This document shows, piece after piece, positions 7,271 to 15,661 of a stretch of 64,000 nt of DNA. The stretch is from JAWVFM01 sp963771655. Its GTDB lineage: Bacteria; Actinomycetota; Thermoleophilia; Solirubrobacterales; 70-9. The translations under genes were made by a program, and so were the position numbers. The first letter of the stretch is position 1, and every line of letters begins with the position of its first letter. The notes under the pieces are model-generated. The model did no database searches. It was not told the DNA's origin and worked only from the letters and a program-made list of their open reading frames with translations. The DNA is taken from positions 248,001 through 312,000 of the forward strand of contig CAVYUG010000001.1 in the NCBI GenBank assembly GCA_963771655.1. Reading direction: 5' to 3'.

Positions 7271-8525
7271 CGGCCGCCACCAGCGCTGCCGCTTCCGCCT
7301 CGAGCCCCGCCGCCATCTCACCGAGGTCGTCGACGACTCCGGGGTCGGCGCAGAACCCGAAGCAGAGCCGGCCGGCGATCGAAACCGCCGCGACGCGCAG
7401 GGCGTGGCGACGGCCGATCTCAGCCAGTGAGTAGACACGCTCGACCGGCGCGCCGAGCACGCTCACCGGAGCCCGCGGGCCGGGGACGTTCGACACGCTC
7501 AGCGCGAACCGCCTCGGGCTCGCCTCGATGCGCTTGCAAAGGCGCTCGAGCCGGGGCGAGACGCTCGCCAGCCGCCGGAGGAGCTCGTCCATCGTCTCGG
7601 CGTCGTGCTCCGCCTTCCGGGTCGCGGTCGCGGCGTGAACGGCCCGGAGGCGCGTGACGGGATCGGGCTCGGAGAGGGGAACGGCGAGGGCGAAGAACGA
7701 GTCCCGGTTTCCGGCATCGTCGCCCTCGTGATGGAGGCTCACCGGCACCTTCAACCGGATCGTTCCGAGCGAGCCGTGGTGGTGCTCGAGCCAGGTTCGA
7801 AGTCCGCCCGCGACGATCGTGAGCACGGCGTCGTTGACCGTTGCCCCGGCGAGCGAGCGCGCCGCATCGTGGAGGCCGGCGAGGTCGACGGATGCAAACG
7901 CGATCTCTCGCCGGGTCCCGATGCGCGCGTCGAACGGCGAGCGATGAGCCGTCTCGCCGAACTCGCGCTCGACGAAGCGCGCCAGATGCCCGCGCCGCCG
8001 GGCATCGTCGCTCGCGTGCTCGGCTGGACGGGGGCGCCGGGAGTCGGGGGCCGCGGCTTCCTCGTCCCAGAGGACCGCTCGCGCGAAGCGCATCGCCGCG
8101 GTCCCGTCGGCCAGGGCGTGATGAATGCGCCACACGAGCGCTGCACGCCCGCCGCGAAGCGGGAGAAGGTCCATGCGCCAGAGGGGGCGGCTGCGGTCGA
8201 GGCGCTGCTCGAAGAGGCGCGAGACTTCCCGCCGCAGGCCCAGGTCGTCCAGCGGCTCTTCGACGTCGCCTGCACCGACGCGTCGCGTGATGTCGAAGTC
8301 GTCCGCGGGGACCCAGGCCTCCGTTCCGCCGGTCTCGGAAAGCTTGGAGGCAAGCATCGGCGCGTGCGAGAGGCGCCCGGCGACGGTCTCTCGTAGCTCC
8401 TCGAGACCGGGCGCGGGCCAACCCAGGAGGATGACCTTGCAGGTGTGGCCGGCGACCGTGTCGCTCTCGAGGTCGAGGATCGCCCGATCCTCGGGCGTGA
8501 GGGGTACCGCGTCCATCACACGCAT
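7263..8525 (-). CDS. WS/DGAT-type O-acyltransferase (wax ester / triacylglycerol synthase family)
   Basis: A 420-residue acyl-CoA-dependent acyltransferase. The family active-site motif HHxxxDG is present as HHALADG at residues 135-141; the NDAVL segment and the conserved SNVPGP near the C-terminus are also present. Proteins of this family make wax esters or triacylglycerols at the membrane from diacylglycerol or fatty alcohol and acyl-CoA; which acceptor is used cannot be read from sequence. ATG start at 8525 with the GH5-like gene divergent. Slightly shorter than the roughly 450-470 residues usual for the family. The stop codon falls inside the 48-bp palindrome, so the last residues may have been set by the repeat. 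Confidence 0.88.
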   Translation of the reverse strand: MRVMDAVPLTPEDRAILDLESDTVAGHTCKVILLGWPAPGLEELRETVAGRLSHAPMLASKLSETGGTEAWVPADDFDITRRVGAGDVEEPLDDLGLRREVSRLFEQRLDRSRPLWRMDLLPLRGGRAALVWRIHHALADGTAAMRFARAVLWDEEAAAPDSRRPRPAEHASDDARRRGHLARFVEREFGETAHRSPFDARIGTRREIAFASVDLAGLHDAARSLAGATVNDAVLTIVAGGLRTWLEHHHGSLGTIRLKVPVSLHHEGDDAGNRDSFFALAVPLSEPDPVTRLRAVHAATATRKAEHDAETMDELLRRLASVSPRLERLCKRIEASPRRFALSVSNVPGPRAPVSVLGAPVERVYSLAEIGRRHALRVAAVSIAGRLCFGFCADPGVVDDLGEMAAGLEAEAAALVAAAR

Positions 8526-8586
8526 TCATACCGTGCCCACACCGAACTCATCCTGACCTCATAGCCCATGCCCCGATCGCGGGTAT

Positions 8587-9735
8587 GTGGACGGAATGCG
8601 AACCAAGCTCCGGTTGGCGGCCCTCACCGTCGCTCTGGCCTCGCTGCTGCTCCCGGCCTCCGCGAGCGCGAGCGCGTTCGTGCAGCGGGCTGGGCAGGGC
8701 CTCGGTCTCGATGGCAGGGCGTTTCGCTTCGTCGGCTTCAACGACTACGGGCTCACCTCGAAGCCGGGCGGGTACACCTGCGGCCGGAGCACGTCGAAGG
8801 GGGCCCTCGACTCGGCGATGAAGCGGGCGCGGGCCGACGGCGCCACCGTCGTGCGCACCTGGTTCTTTCAGAGCTACTACCAGGGCAGCCGCAATCACTG
8901 GGCGCCGTTCAATCGCGTGCTGAGCGCCGCCTCGGCGCGCGGCTTGAAGGTCGTGCCGGTTCTCGTCAACGAATGGCGTGACTGCGAGCCGTCCGCGAAG
9001 AACAAGGACCTCGGCTTCTTCTCCGGCGGCTACCGAGCCCGCGGCTACGGCTATCCCCTCTCGTTCCGCTCCTATGCGACCACGATGGCCTCTCATTACG
9101 CGAGCGACCCGAGGATCGCCTTCTGGCAGATCGGGAACGAGCTCGAGAGCAACGCGCCGTCCGGCTGCGACTCGGGGGCGGAGCGGGCCGGCGCGGACGC
9201 GCTCCGGTCCTTCGCCGACGACGTGACGGCCGCGATCAAGTCGGCCGATCCCAACCACCTCGTATCGCTGGGCACGATCGGGTCCGGACAGTGCGGCCTC
9301 GCCGGGCCAGACTATCGGTACGTCCACGCAGGCCGGGTCGATCTCTGTGAGTACCACGACTACAACGACGTCACCCAGGCGCTTCCGGACGACGGCTACA
9401 ACCGCCTCGCGCAGCGCCTCGACGAGTGCGCCGGGCTCGGGAAGCCGCTCGTGGTGGGAGAGTCGGGGATCCCGGCGAACGTCGGCTCGAGCGGCCAGGC
9501 GGTGGGCAAGGCGGGCGCAGCGACGCTGCAGCGGCGCGCCAGGTTCTTCCAGGCGAAGATGACCGCCGCCTTCGCCAACGGGGCGGCCGGCTACCTCCTC
9601 TGGCAGAGAACCGCCTTCCCCTCGACCTCCTCGCGGAATCTCGGCGGCGATGGGTTCGGGATCGGCCCGAGCGATCCCACCGACGCCGTCGTTCGCGCGC
9701 AGGCCGCCAGCCTCCTCGCATCCGCCGGGAGCTAG
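8587..9735 (+). CDS. secreted GH5-like glycoside hydrolase (endo-beta-mannanase / cellulase type)
   Basis: About 380 residues with a signal peptide (hydrophobic residues about 12-28, cleavage near ASASA). The mature protein has the (beta/alpha)8 hydrolase signatures of the GH5/clan A group: Asn-Glu of the acid/base motif in QIGNELES (E185) and the nucleophile in VVGESG (E292), with aromatic residues around the sugar-binding strands. Several Cys may form disulphides in the secreted protein. Expected role: cleaving beta-linked polysaccharide such as mannan or cellulose outside the cell; the exact substrate is not decidable. The start may be GTG at 8587 or ATG at 8596, and neither has a convincing ribosome site. 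Confidence 0.82.
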   Translation: MDGMRTKLRLAALTVALASLLLPASASASAFVQRAGQGLGLDGRAFRFVGFNDYGLTSKPGGYTCGRSTSKGALDSAMKRARADGATVVRTWFFQSYYQGSRNHWAPFNRVLSAASARGLKVVPVLVNEWRDCEPSAKNKDLGFFSGGYRARGYGYPLSFRSYATTMASHYASDPRIAFWQIGNELESNAPSGCDSGAERAGADALRSFADDVTAAIKSADPNHLVSLGTIGSGQCGLAGPDYRYVHAGRVDLCEYHDYNDVTQALPDDGYNRLAQRLDECAGLGKPLVVGESGIPANVGSSGQAVGKAGAATLQRRARFFQAKMTAAFANGAAGYLLWQRTAFPSTSSRNLGGDGFGIGPSDPTDAVVRAQAASLLASAGS

Positions 9736-9824
9736 GGCAAACGGCGGTGGGCCGGCTCAAGCCGTGGCTCGCCAATGCCGACAGAGCGGATAGAGAACGC
9801 AGGTGCCCTCGGACGGTCCGGAGC

Positions 9825-12320
9825 ATGGGACTCGGGGAAAAGCTCAGATCAAGCGTCAACACAGGTGGCTCGAGCTCGAGTGCGCTCGCTAGCAAAATCG
9901 TGCTCGCCGGCTTCACGCCCGCCGTCGCGACGCAGCTCGAGGAGCTCGTGGGGCGCGCCGATCCTGACGCCCCCGTCGTCAGGGTCGCGTCCTTCGCCGA
10001 GACCTTCGAGCACGTCACGGATCCTCGTGCCGTGGTGCTTCTCGACTCGAGCGACCTGAGCGCGGCGCTCAATCAGGTTGCTGACCTCGGCGACATGTCC
10101 GACCTCGTCCCGACCGTCCTCGTCGCCGACTCGTACAGAGAGGAGGACATGCTGGCGGCGATTCGCACCGGCGCCTGCGGCTATCTGCCGCTGGACCTCA
10201 TCGACGAGCGACGGCTCCGGTACGCGCTCATCCTCGCTGCGGAGCGGCGCCGGATGTGGGCCGATCTGAGACGTCGCGAGGCGGCGCTGATCGAGGCCGA
10301 GAGGCTCGCGCACATCGGGAGTTGGCGCTGGGACGTGGTAACCGACCGCATCACGTGGTCGGACGGGCTGTTCGACCTGTTCGACGCGAGCCCGGGGGCG
10401 CTGGACGACGGCCTCGACGGCTTCCTCGGCCTGATCCATCATGGGGATCGCGAGCGGGTCGCAGCGATCGTGCGCTGGGCGCTCGTGTCTGGTCGCGACT
10501 TCGACTGGGAGGCCCGCGTCGTCCGCGACGACGGTGAGGTGCGGACGATCGCGAGCCACGGATCGACGGTCAGGGGGCGCGAGGGCCGCGTGGTCGCGAT
10601 GCACGGCGTGGCACAGGATGTGACTGAGCGCCGACGCGCGGAGGACGAGGTGTACGGCCGGGCGGCGCAGCAGCGCGAGATCGCCGCCCTCGGACGGCGA
10701 GCGGTCGCCGGTGCCGCGCTCGACGAGCTCGTGACGCAAGCGGTCGAGGCCGTGGCGAGGACGCTCGACGTCGAGTACGCAAAGGTCCTCGAGCTCGCCC
10801 CCGACGAGACATCGCTCGCGTTCAGGGGCGGGGTCCGCTGGGAGGCCGAGGTCGCCGACGAGGAGGCGATTCCGGTGACCGGCACGCACGCCGGATTCGC
10901 GATCGAGCGCAAGGCCGCCGTGATCGTCGAGGACTTCGCGCGCGAGCGGCGCTTCACCCGAAGCGAGAAGCTCCGCGAGCGGCAGGTCGCGAGCGGCGCG
11001 TGCGTGCCCATCGAGGGGCCGGGTGCGGGCTACGGGGTGCTCTGCGCGCACTCGACCCGTCCGCGGTCGTTCACCGCCGACGAGCTGGACTTCCTCCAGG
11101 CCACGGCCAACGTCATCGGCGCGGCAACGGCGCGCGCCCGGGCGGATCGACTCGAGCTCCAGCTACGGCAGGCGGACAGGCTCGAGGCGATCGGGAAGCT
11201 CGCCGGCGGGATCGCGCACGATTTCAACAACCTCCTGGGCGTAATCCTCAACTACGCGGACTTCGCACTTGACGAGGTCGGTGAGGCGGCCCGAGGCGAC
11301 CTCCAGGAGATCCGGAAGGCGGCCGAACGCGGCGCCGACCTGACGCGCCAGCTCCTGGTCTTCAGCCGTCGCGACCTTCCGCAGCTCGAGTCGGTCGACG
11401 TGAACGCCGCGATCGCCGAGATCGAGACGATGCTGCGGAGGACCCTCGGCGAGGACGTTGCCCTCGTCGCGCGGCTTGATCCCGCCATCCCGCCGGTCCG
11501 GCTGGGGCCGGGACAGGTCGAGCAGATCCTGGTCAACCTCGCCGTGAACGCGCGCGACGCCATGCCGGCGGGCGGCAGGCTCACGCTCGCGACGCGCGGC
11601 CTCTCGTTCGGCGACGGAGACAGCGTCGCGAGGCTCGCCCTGGCGCCCGGCCGTTACGTCGAGATGACGATCGCCGACACCGGGGGCGGAATGGCGGCGG
11701 AGGTCATCGCGCAGGCGTTCGACCCCTTCTTCACGACGAAGCCGCGCGGCCAGGGCACCGGGCTCGGGCTCGCGACCGTCTACGGGATCGTTCGCCAGGC
11801 CGGCGGTCAGGCGGCGATCGACAGCGCGCCCGGCGAGGGCACGCGGGTGAAGATCTACCTGCCGGCCGCAACGGCCGAGCTGGTGCCCGCCGTGCCACAG
11901 CCCGAGGTCACCCGGAAGGGCGAGAGCGAGGTCGTCCTGCTGGTCGAGGACGAAGCGCCCGTACGGCGGCTTGCGGAGCGCATCCTCGTCGGCCACGGCT
12001 ACCAGGTCCTGCCAGCCGAGAACGGGGATGGCGCCCTCGAGGCCTGCCGAGAGCACGATGGGCCGATCGACCTGCTGCTGACCGACGTGATCATGCCAGG
12101 CCTTTCCGGCGCCGAGCTCGCCGTGCATGCGCGGTCGCTGCGCCCCGAGATCGCTGTGCTCTACATGTCCGGATACACGGGCGAGGTAATCGCACGGACT
12201 GCCGATCTCGATCCGGACGCCCCCCTCATCGAAAAGCCGTTCACCTCCGCGGACCTGCTGGTCGGCGTCGAGCGGGCGCTCGACCCAACCCGATCGAGGG
12301 ACGCCGAGCATGCGCGATAG
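9825..12320 (+). CDS. cytosolic hybrid sensor histidine kinase (pseudo-REC, PAS, GAF, HisKA, HATPase, REC)
   Basis: An 831-residue kinase with no membrane segments. In order: a receiver-like domain (residues about 20-140) whose usual Lys-Pro is replaced in GYLPLD; a PAS domain (about 165-275, with IGSWRWDVVTDRITWSDG); a GAF domain (about 295-445); a dimerisation/phosphoacceptor domain with H465 in AHDFNN; an ATPase domain with N575 in NARDA and the G boxes ADTGGGM and GTGLGL; and a C-terminal receiver with D754 in TDVIMPG. The AHDFNN form is typical of HWE-like/NtrB-like hybrid kinases. ATG at 9825 is chosen because upstream frame belongs to the glycosidase region. The stop overlaps the next gene by 11 nt. 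Confidence 0.9.
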   Translation: MGLGEKLRSSVNTGGSSSSALASKIVLAGFTPAVATQLEELVGRADPDAPVVRVASFAETFEHVTDPRAVVLLDSSDLSAALNQVADLGDMSDLVPTVLVADSYREEDMLAAIRTGACGYLPLDLIDERRLRYALILAAERRRMWADLRRREAALIEAERLAHIGSWRWDVVTDRITWSDGLFDLFDASPGALDDGLDGFLGLIHHGDRERVAAIVRWALVSGRDFDWEARVVRDDGEVRTIASHGSTVRGREGRVVAMHGVAQDVTERRRAEDEVYGRAAQQREIAALGRRAVAGAALDELVTQAVEAVARTLDVEYAKVLELAPDETSLAFRGGVRWEAEVADEEAIPVTGTHAGFAIERKAAVIVEDFARERRFTRSEKLRERQVASGACVPIEGPGAGYGVLCAHSTRPRSFTADELDFLQATANVIGAATARARADRLELQLRQADRLEAIGKLAGGIAHDFNNLLGVILNYADFALDEVGEAARGDLQEIRKAAERGADLTRQLLVFSRRDLPQLESVDVNAAIAEIETMLRRTLGEDVALVARLDPAIPPVRLGPGQVEQILVNLAVNARDAMPAGGRLTLATRGLSFGDGDSVARLALAPGRYVEMTIADTGGGMAAEVIAQAFDPFFTTKPRGQGTGLGLATVYGIVRQAGGQAAIDSAPGEGTRVKIYLPAATAELVPAVPQPEVTRKGESEVVLLVEDEAPVRRLAERILVGHGYQVLPAENGDGALEACREHDGPIDLLLTDVIMPGLSGAELAVHARSLRPEIAVLYMSGYTGEVIARTADLDPDAPLIEKPFTSADLLVGVERALDPTRSRDAEHAR

Positions 12321-13005
12321 CCCAGCCACGATTCTCATCGTCGAGGACGAGCCGCAGGTGCGCGACGTGATCCGGCGGCTCGTCGAGCGGGCCGGCATGA
12401 ACGCCATCGATGCGTCCGATGGGCGCGCCGGCCTGCAGCTCTGCTTCGCGCAGCGCCCGGACCTGGTCGTGCTCGATCTCTCGCTGCCGGAGCTCGACGG
12501 CTGGGAGGTCCTCGCGAGGATCCGCGAGGTGAGCGAGGTCCCCGTTCTGATGCTCACAGGGCACGGCGACGAGCTGCAGAAGGTGCGGGGCCTTCGCTCG
12601 GGTGCCGACGACTACGTGACGAAGCCGTTCGGACGCCAGGAGCTCGTCGCCCGGGTCGAGGCCCTCTTACGGCGCCGCAAGGACGAGGTGGACGCCACGC
12701 CGCCGGTCTACGTCGACGAGTTCGTGTGCATCGACCAGCTCCAGCGGCGGGTCGAGGTCCGCGGCGAGCAGGTGGACCTCACCCCGACCGAGTTCCGCCT
12801 GCTGTGGACGCTGACGCACAATGCGAATCAGGTCCTCTCTCCCACCCAGCTCCTCAGCCTGGCATGGGGCGACGAGGACGGCGACCCACAGCGCGTGAAG
12901 CTCTATGTGGGGTACCTGCGGCGAAAGCTCAGGGCCGCAGCCCGCGTGAACCCGATCGAGACCGTTCGCGGGTTCGGCTACCGCTACCGTCCCCGCGCGC
13001 TCTAG
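12310..13005 (+). CDS. OmpR/PhoB-type response regulator
   Basis: A 231-residue two-domain regulator: receiver domain with acidic pair E12-D13, phosphoacceptor D56 in VLDLSLPE, and the Lys of YVTKPF; then a winged-helix DNA-binding domain (residues about 130-228, with TPTEFRLLW, the LRRKL recognition helix and the VRGFGYR wing). It begins 11 nt inside the kinase gene, so it is translationally coupled and almost certainly the output partner of that kinase. The phosphorelay would run from H465 either directly or through the kinase's own receiver D754. Targets unknown. Confidence 0.92.
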   Translation: MRDSPATILIVEDEPQVRDVIRRLVERAGMNAIDASDGRAGLQLCFAQRPDLVVLDLSLPELDGWEVLARIREVSEVPVLMLTGHGDELQKVRGLRSGADDYVTKPFGRQELVARVEALLRRRKDEVDATPPVYVDEFVCIDQLQRRVEVRGEQVDLTPTEFRLLWTLTHNANQVLSPTQLLSLAWGDEDGDPQRVKLYVGYLRRKLRAAARVNPIETVRGFGYRYRPRAL

Positions 13006-13008
13006 GGG

Positions 13009-13854
13009 TCAGCCGCCCGTCTCGAGCTGGCGCGCGACGAGGCTGTCGAAGGTTCGATCGGGCACGAGCCGCGCCACCCGCGCGCGCATCTTCGCGTCGC
13101 GCCCCACCACATACCGCGTTCGGGGGCGCTCGGTCGTGAGCGCCGTCTCGATCACCCGCGCGACCTCGTCCGGGTCGACGCCGCGAGCGCCGGCCTCGCC
13201 GGCGAGCTTCCGGAAGGCGGTGAGCCGCTCCTCGTAGAGCTGGAACGCCTCCGAAGGAACGTCTTCGAGCAGCTTGTCGGCGCGCTCGGAGCCCTTGTCC
13301 CAGATCGGGGTCGCAACCGCGCCCGGCTCCACGAGAACGACCTCCATCCCGAATGGCCGCACCTCCCGGCGCAGGCTGTCGCCGATCGCCTCGAGACCGA
13401 ACTTCGACGCGCTGTAGGGGCCATTGAACGGGAGCGCGATCCGGCCGCCGATCGAGCTGACGAAGACGATGCGGCCGCGCGAGCCGCGTAGGAGCGGCAG
13501 GAACGCCTGCGTCACCGCCACCTGCCCGATGAGGTTGATCTCGATCTGGGCGCGGAACTGGTCGATTGGCAGGAGCTCGAGGGGCCCTGCGATCGCCGTG
13601 CCGGCGTTGTTGACGAGCCCGTCGAGGCGGCCCTCGGCGAGGGCGTCGACGCGCGGCTTCGCCGCGGCGATCGAGGCCTCGTCGGTGACGTCGATGATCA
13701 CGTGCTCGAGCCGGTCCGACGCGGCGTCCTTCAGCTTCCGACCGTCATCGTCGCGACGCACCGATGCGATCACCCGGTTGCCCGCGCGGTCGAGCCGCAG
13801 CACGGTTGCCCGCCCGATCCCGGTGGAGGCCCCGGTGACGAGATAGGTGCCCAC
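13009..13854 (-). CDS. classical SDR family oxidoreductase
   Basis: A 281-residue NAD(P)-dependent dehydrogenase. Motifs are TGASTGIG near the N-terminus, LVNNAG, the catalytic Ser in VSSIGG, and YSASK. The GTG at 13854 is preferred because the protein then starts directly at the beta-strand before TGASTGIG and does not run into the divergent gene at 13886; a longer reading to 13920 would overlap it. Substrate unknown: members act on short-chain alcohols, ketones, retinol-like or steroid substrates. Its stop is 4 bases from the response regulator stop, so the two genes converge with no room for a separate terminator. Confidence 0.87.
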   Translation of the reverse strand: MGTYLVTGASTGIGRATVLRLDRAGNRVIASVRRDDDGRKLKDAASDRLEHVIIDVTDEASIAAAKPRVDALAEGRLDGLVNNAGTAIAGPLELLPIDQFRAQIEINLIGQVAVTQAFLPLLRGSRGRIVFVSSIGGRIALPFNGPYSASKFGLEAIGDSLRREVRPFGMEVVLVEPGAVATPIWDKGSERADKLLEDVPSEAFQLYEERLTAFRKLAGEAGARGVDPDEVARVIETALTTERPRTRYVVGRDAKMRARVARLVPDRTFDSLVARQLETGG

Positions 13855-13885
13855 CGTCTGACCATATCGGGGAGAATGCGGAGCG

Positions 13886-14395
13886 ATGAGCCCGTTGGAC
13901 CGTCGTCGCGCGCTGCTCACCGGCCTACTCGCGGCTGGCCTCGTCGCTCTCGCGCTCTTGCCCTCCGCCCTGGCGCGTCCGCCGCGGACGCCGAGCCTTC
14001 TTCAGCTGACCTACAGCGAGGCGCCCGGCCAGCAGGGACCGGACCGCGTCCTCGAAGCCTTCGCACGGCGCACCGACTCCGTGAGGTTCCACACGGCCTT
14101 CAAGCACCAGCGCGTCTCCGCCCTAGGCCGCTACGACCCGAACGTCACCGACACCGACATCCACGGGAATCGCGCCAAGCACCCGTGGAAGCCCAACCGG
14201 CGCCGGGCCGGCAGTCGGCTCATCTCGCTGGTCCATCGGTCGCTCAACCAGCGGGGCTTCGCGAACGTGAGCGTTCGCGCGAGCCACGAGCGGACCGGCA
14301 CGGACCTCGTCCGGTTCCAGATCAGCCTGGCGAGCGCGGACTGCGCGCTCGACCCGCCGCTCTACCCGATCGACTGCACGGTGCCGGCCCGCTAG
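13886..14395 (+). CDS. small secreted hypothetical protein
   Basis: A 169-residue protein with a Tat-like or Sec signal peptide (DRRRALL followed by a Leu/Ala stretch to about residue 30, cleavage near ALA). The mature part is basic and His-rich in places (FHTAFKHQ, HGNRAKHPWKPNRRR) and ends with two Cys that could form a disulphide. I do not recognise a family or function. A GCGGAG lies just before the ATG. Divergent from the SDR gene with 31 bp between starts. Confidence 0.65.
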   Translation: MSPLDRRRALLTGLLAAGLVALALLPSALARPPRTPSLLQLTYSEAPGQQGPDRVLEAFARRTDSVRFHTAFKHQRVSALGRYDPNVTDTDIHGNRAKHPWKPNRRRAGSRLISLVHRSLNQRGFANVSVRASHERTGTDLVRFQISLASADCALDPPLYPIDCTVPAR

Positions 14396-14410
14396 GCGTC
14401 CGGGCGCCGG

Positions 14411-14428
14411 CCGCGCCGATCGGCGCGG
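14411..14428. terminator. GC-rich palindrome between convergent genes, possible bidirectional terminator
   Basis: CCGCGCCGAT followed directly by CGGCGCGG forms a perfect 18-bp palindrome in the 36-bp gap between the stops of the secreted protein gene and pilC. There is no T-run on either side, so a Rho-assisted or purely structural role is a guess. Confidence 0.4.
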
Positions 14429-14431
14429 TCG

Positions 14432-15661
14432 CTACCGGATGTTGTCGTAGATCGAGAAGATCGGCAGGTACATCGAGATGACGATGAAGCCGACCACCGC
14501 GCCGACGAAGCAGATGAGGAGCGGCTCGATCAGCGAGGTGAGCTGCTTGATCTTCGCGTCGACCTCGTTCTCGTAGAACGTCGCAATCTTGTCGAGCATC
14601 GTCTCGAGCTGGCCCGAGTCCTCACCGACCGAGAGCATGTGGGAGACCATGGGCGGGAAGACCTCGTGCTCGGCGATCGGCGCCGAGATCGAGCCGCCTC
14701 GCTTCACGGAGTTGTACACGTCGTCCATTGCCTCCTCGATCACCGCGTTGCCGGCGGTGTTGCCGGCGATCGTGATCGCCTGGAGGATGGGGACGCCTGA
14801 CGCGACCGTGCCGGAGAAGGTCCGCGCCCAGCGCGCGAGCGCGACCTTGCGGACGATGTCGCCGATGCGCGGGATCCAGAGCGTGAACCGGTGCCACTGG
14901 GCGCGGCCGCGCTCGGTCTTCTTCCAGCGCAGGAAGACGTAGACCACGAGGACCGTCCCCCCGATCAGGAAGTACCAGTGGTTGGTGACGAAGTCGGAAA
15001 CGCCCATAGTGATCTGCGTCATCAGCGGCAGATCCGGGCTCGAGCCCTCCGACTCGGCGAGCTGGTTGAAGATGTCCACGAAGACCGGCACGATCACCGC
15101 GACGACGACGATCATCACCGCGAGCGCGAGGCTGAACACGACGATCGGGTAGGTCATGGCCGACTTGACCTGGCGGCGAAGGGCATCGAGGCGCTCGAGT
15201 TGGTAGGAGATCCGGTCGAGGGCCTCCTCCAGGCGCCCCGAGCCCTCGCCGGCCCTGACCACTGACCGGTAGAGCGGGTCGAACACGCCGGGCTGCGATT
15301 CCATCGAGTCGGCGACGGAGCTTCCGGCCTCCACGTCCTCGCGGACGCGCACCACCGCCGCCTTCAGCATCTCGTCCTCGGTCTGGTCCTCCAGGGTGTA
15401 GAGCGAGCGCAGCATCGGCATCCCCGAGGCGATGAGGGTGGCGAACTGGCGCGAGAACACGGCGAGAGCGCGGAGGTTCACGCTCTTGAACCGCTGGAAT
15501 ATCGATTCGAGCCTGAAAGCCTCGTGCTTCTCCGAGATGTCGAGGACGATCAGCCCTCGCTGGCGGAGCTGCTCGGAGACGATCGACTTCGACGACGCGT
15601 CCATTTCGCCCCGCGACGGGACACCGGCGAGGTCGACAGCGCGGAAGGCGAAGGTGCTCAT
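14432..15661 (-). CDS. pilC: type IV pilus inner-membrane platform protein PilC
   Basis: A 409-residue GspF/PilC-family protein. It has the two repeated cytoplasmic T2SSF domains (about residues 60-190 and 265-390; FSRQFATLIASGMPM, then ARTFSGTVASGVPIL) and three membrane helices at about 170-195, 220-245 and 380-400. It is the platform on which the PilB and PilT ATPases act during pilus extension and retraction. Its ATG overlaps the pilT stop by 4 nt (ATGA), so it is coupled to pilT and ends the pilus block. No prepilin or pilM-N-O-Q gene is in the window. Confidence 0.93.
   Translation of the reverse strand: MSTFAFRAVDLAGVPSRGEMDASSKSIVSEQLRQRGLIVLDISEKHEAFRLESIFQRFKSVNLRALAVFSRQFATLIASGMPMLRSLYTLEDQTEDEMLKAAVVRVREDVEAGSSVADSMESQPGVFDPLYRSVVRAGEGSGRLEEALDRISYQLERLDALRRQVKSAMTYPIVVFSLALAVMIVVVAVIVPVFVDIFNQLAESEGSSPDLPLMTQITMGVSDFVTNHWYFLIGGTVLVVYVFLRWKKTERGRAQWHRFTLWIPRIGDIVRKVALARWARTFSGTVASGVPILQAITIAGNTAGNAVIEEAMDDVYNSVKRGGSISAPIAEHEVFPPMVSHMLSVGEDSGQLETMLDKIATFYENEVDAKIKQLTSLIEPLLICFVGAVVGFIVISMYLPIFSIYDNIR

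Noticed and set aside
9736..9824. c-di-GMP-I riboswitch upstream of the hybrid kinase (GGGCAAAC present)
   Set aside because: Only a short stretch matches; the second half of the aptamer core (the GGGACGCAAAGC-like part) is missing.
14261..14278. GCGAACG-tgag-CGTTCGC inverted repeat
   Set aside because: Seven-bp arms inside the coding part of the small secreted protein. They resemble the ends of the 46-bp palindromes only in the CGAACG core; chance is enough in such GC-rich DNA.
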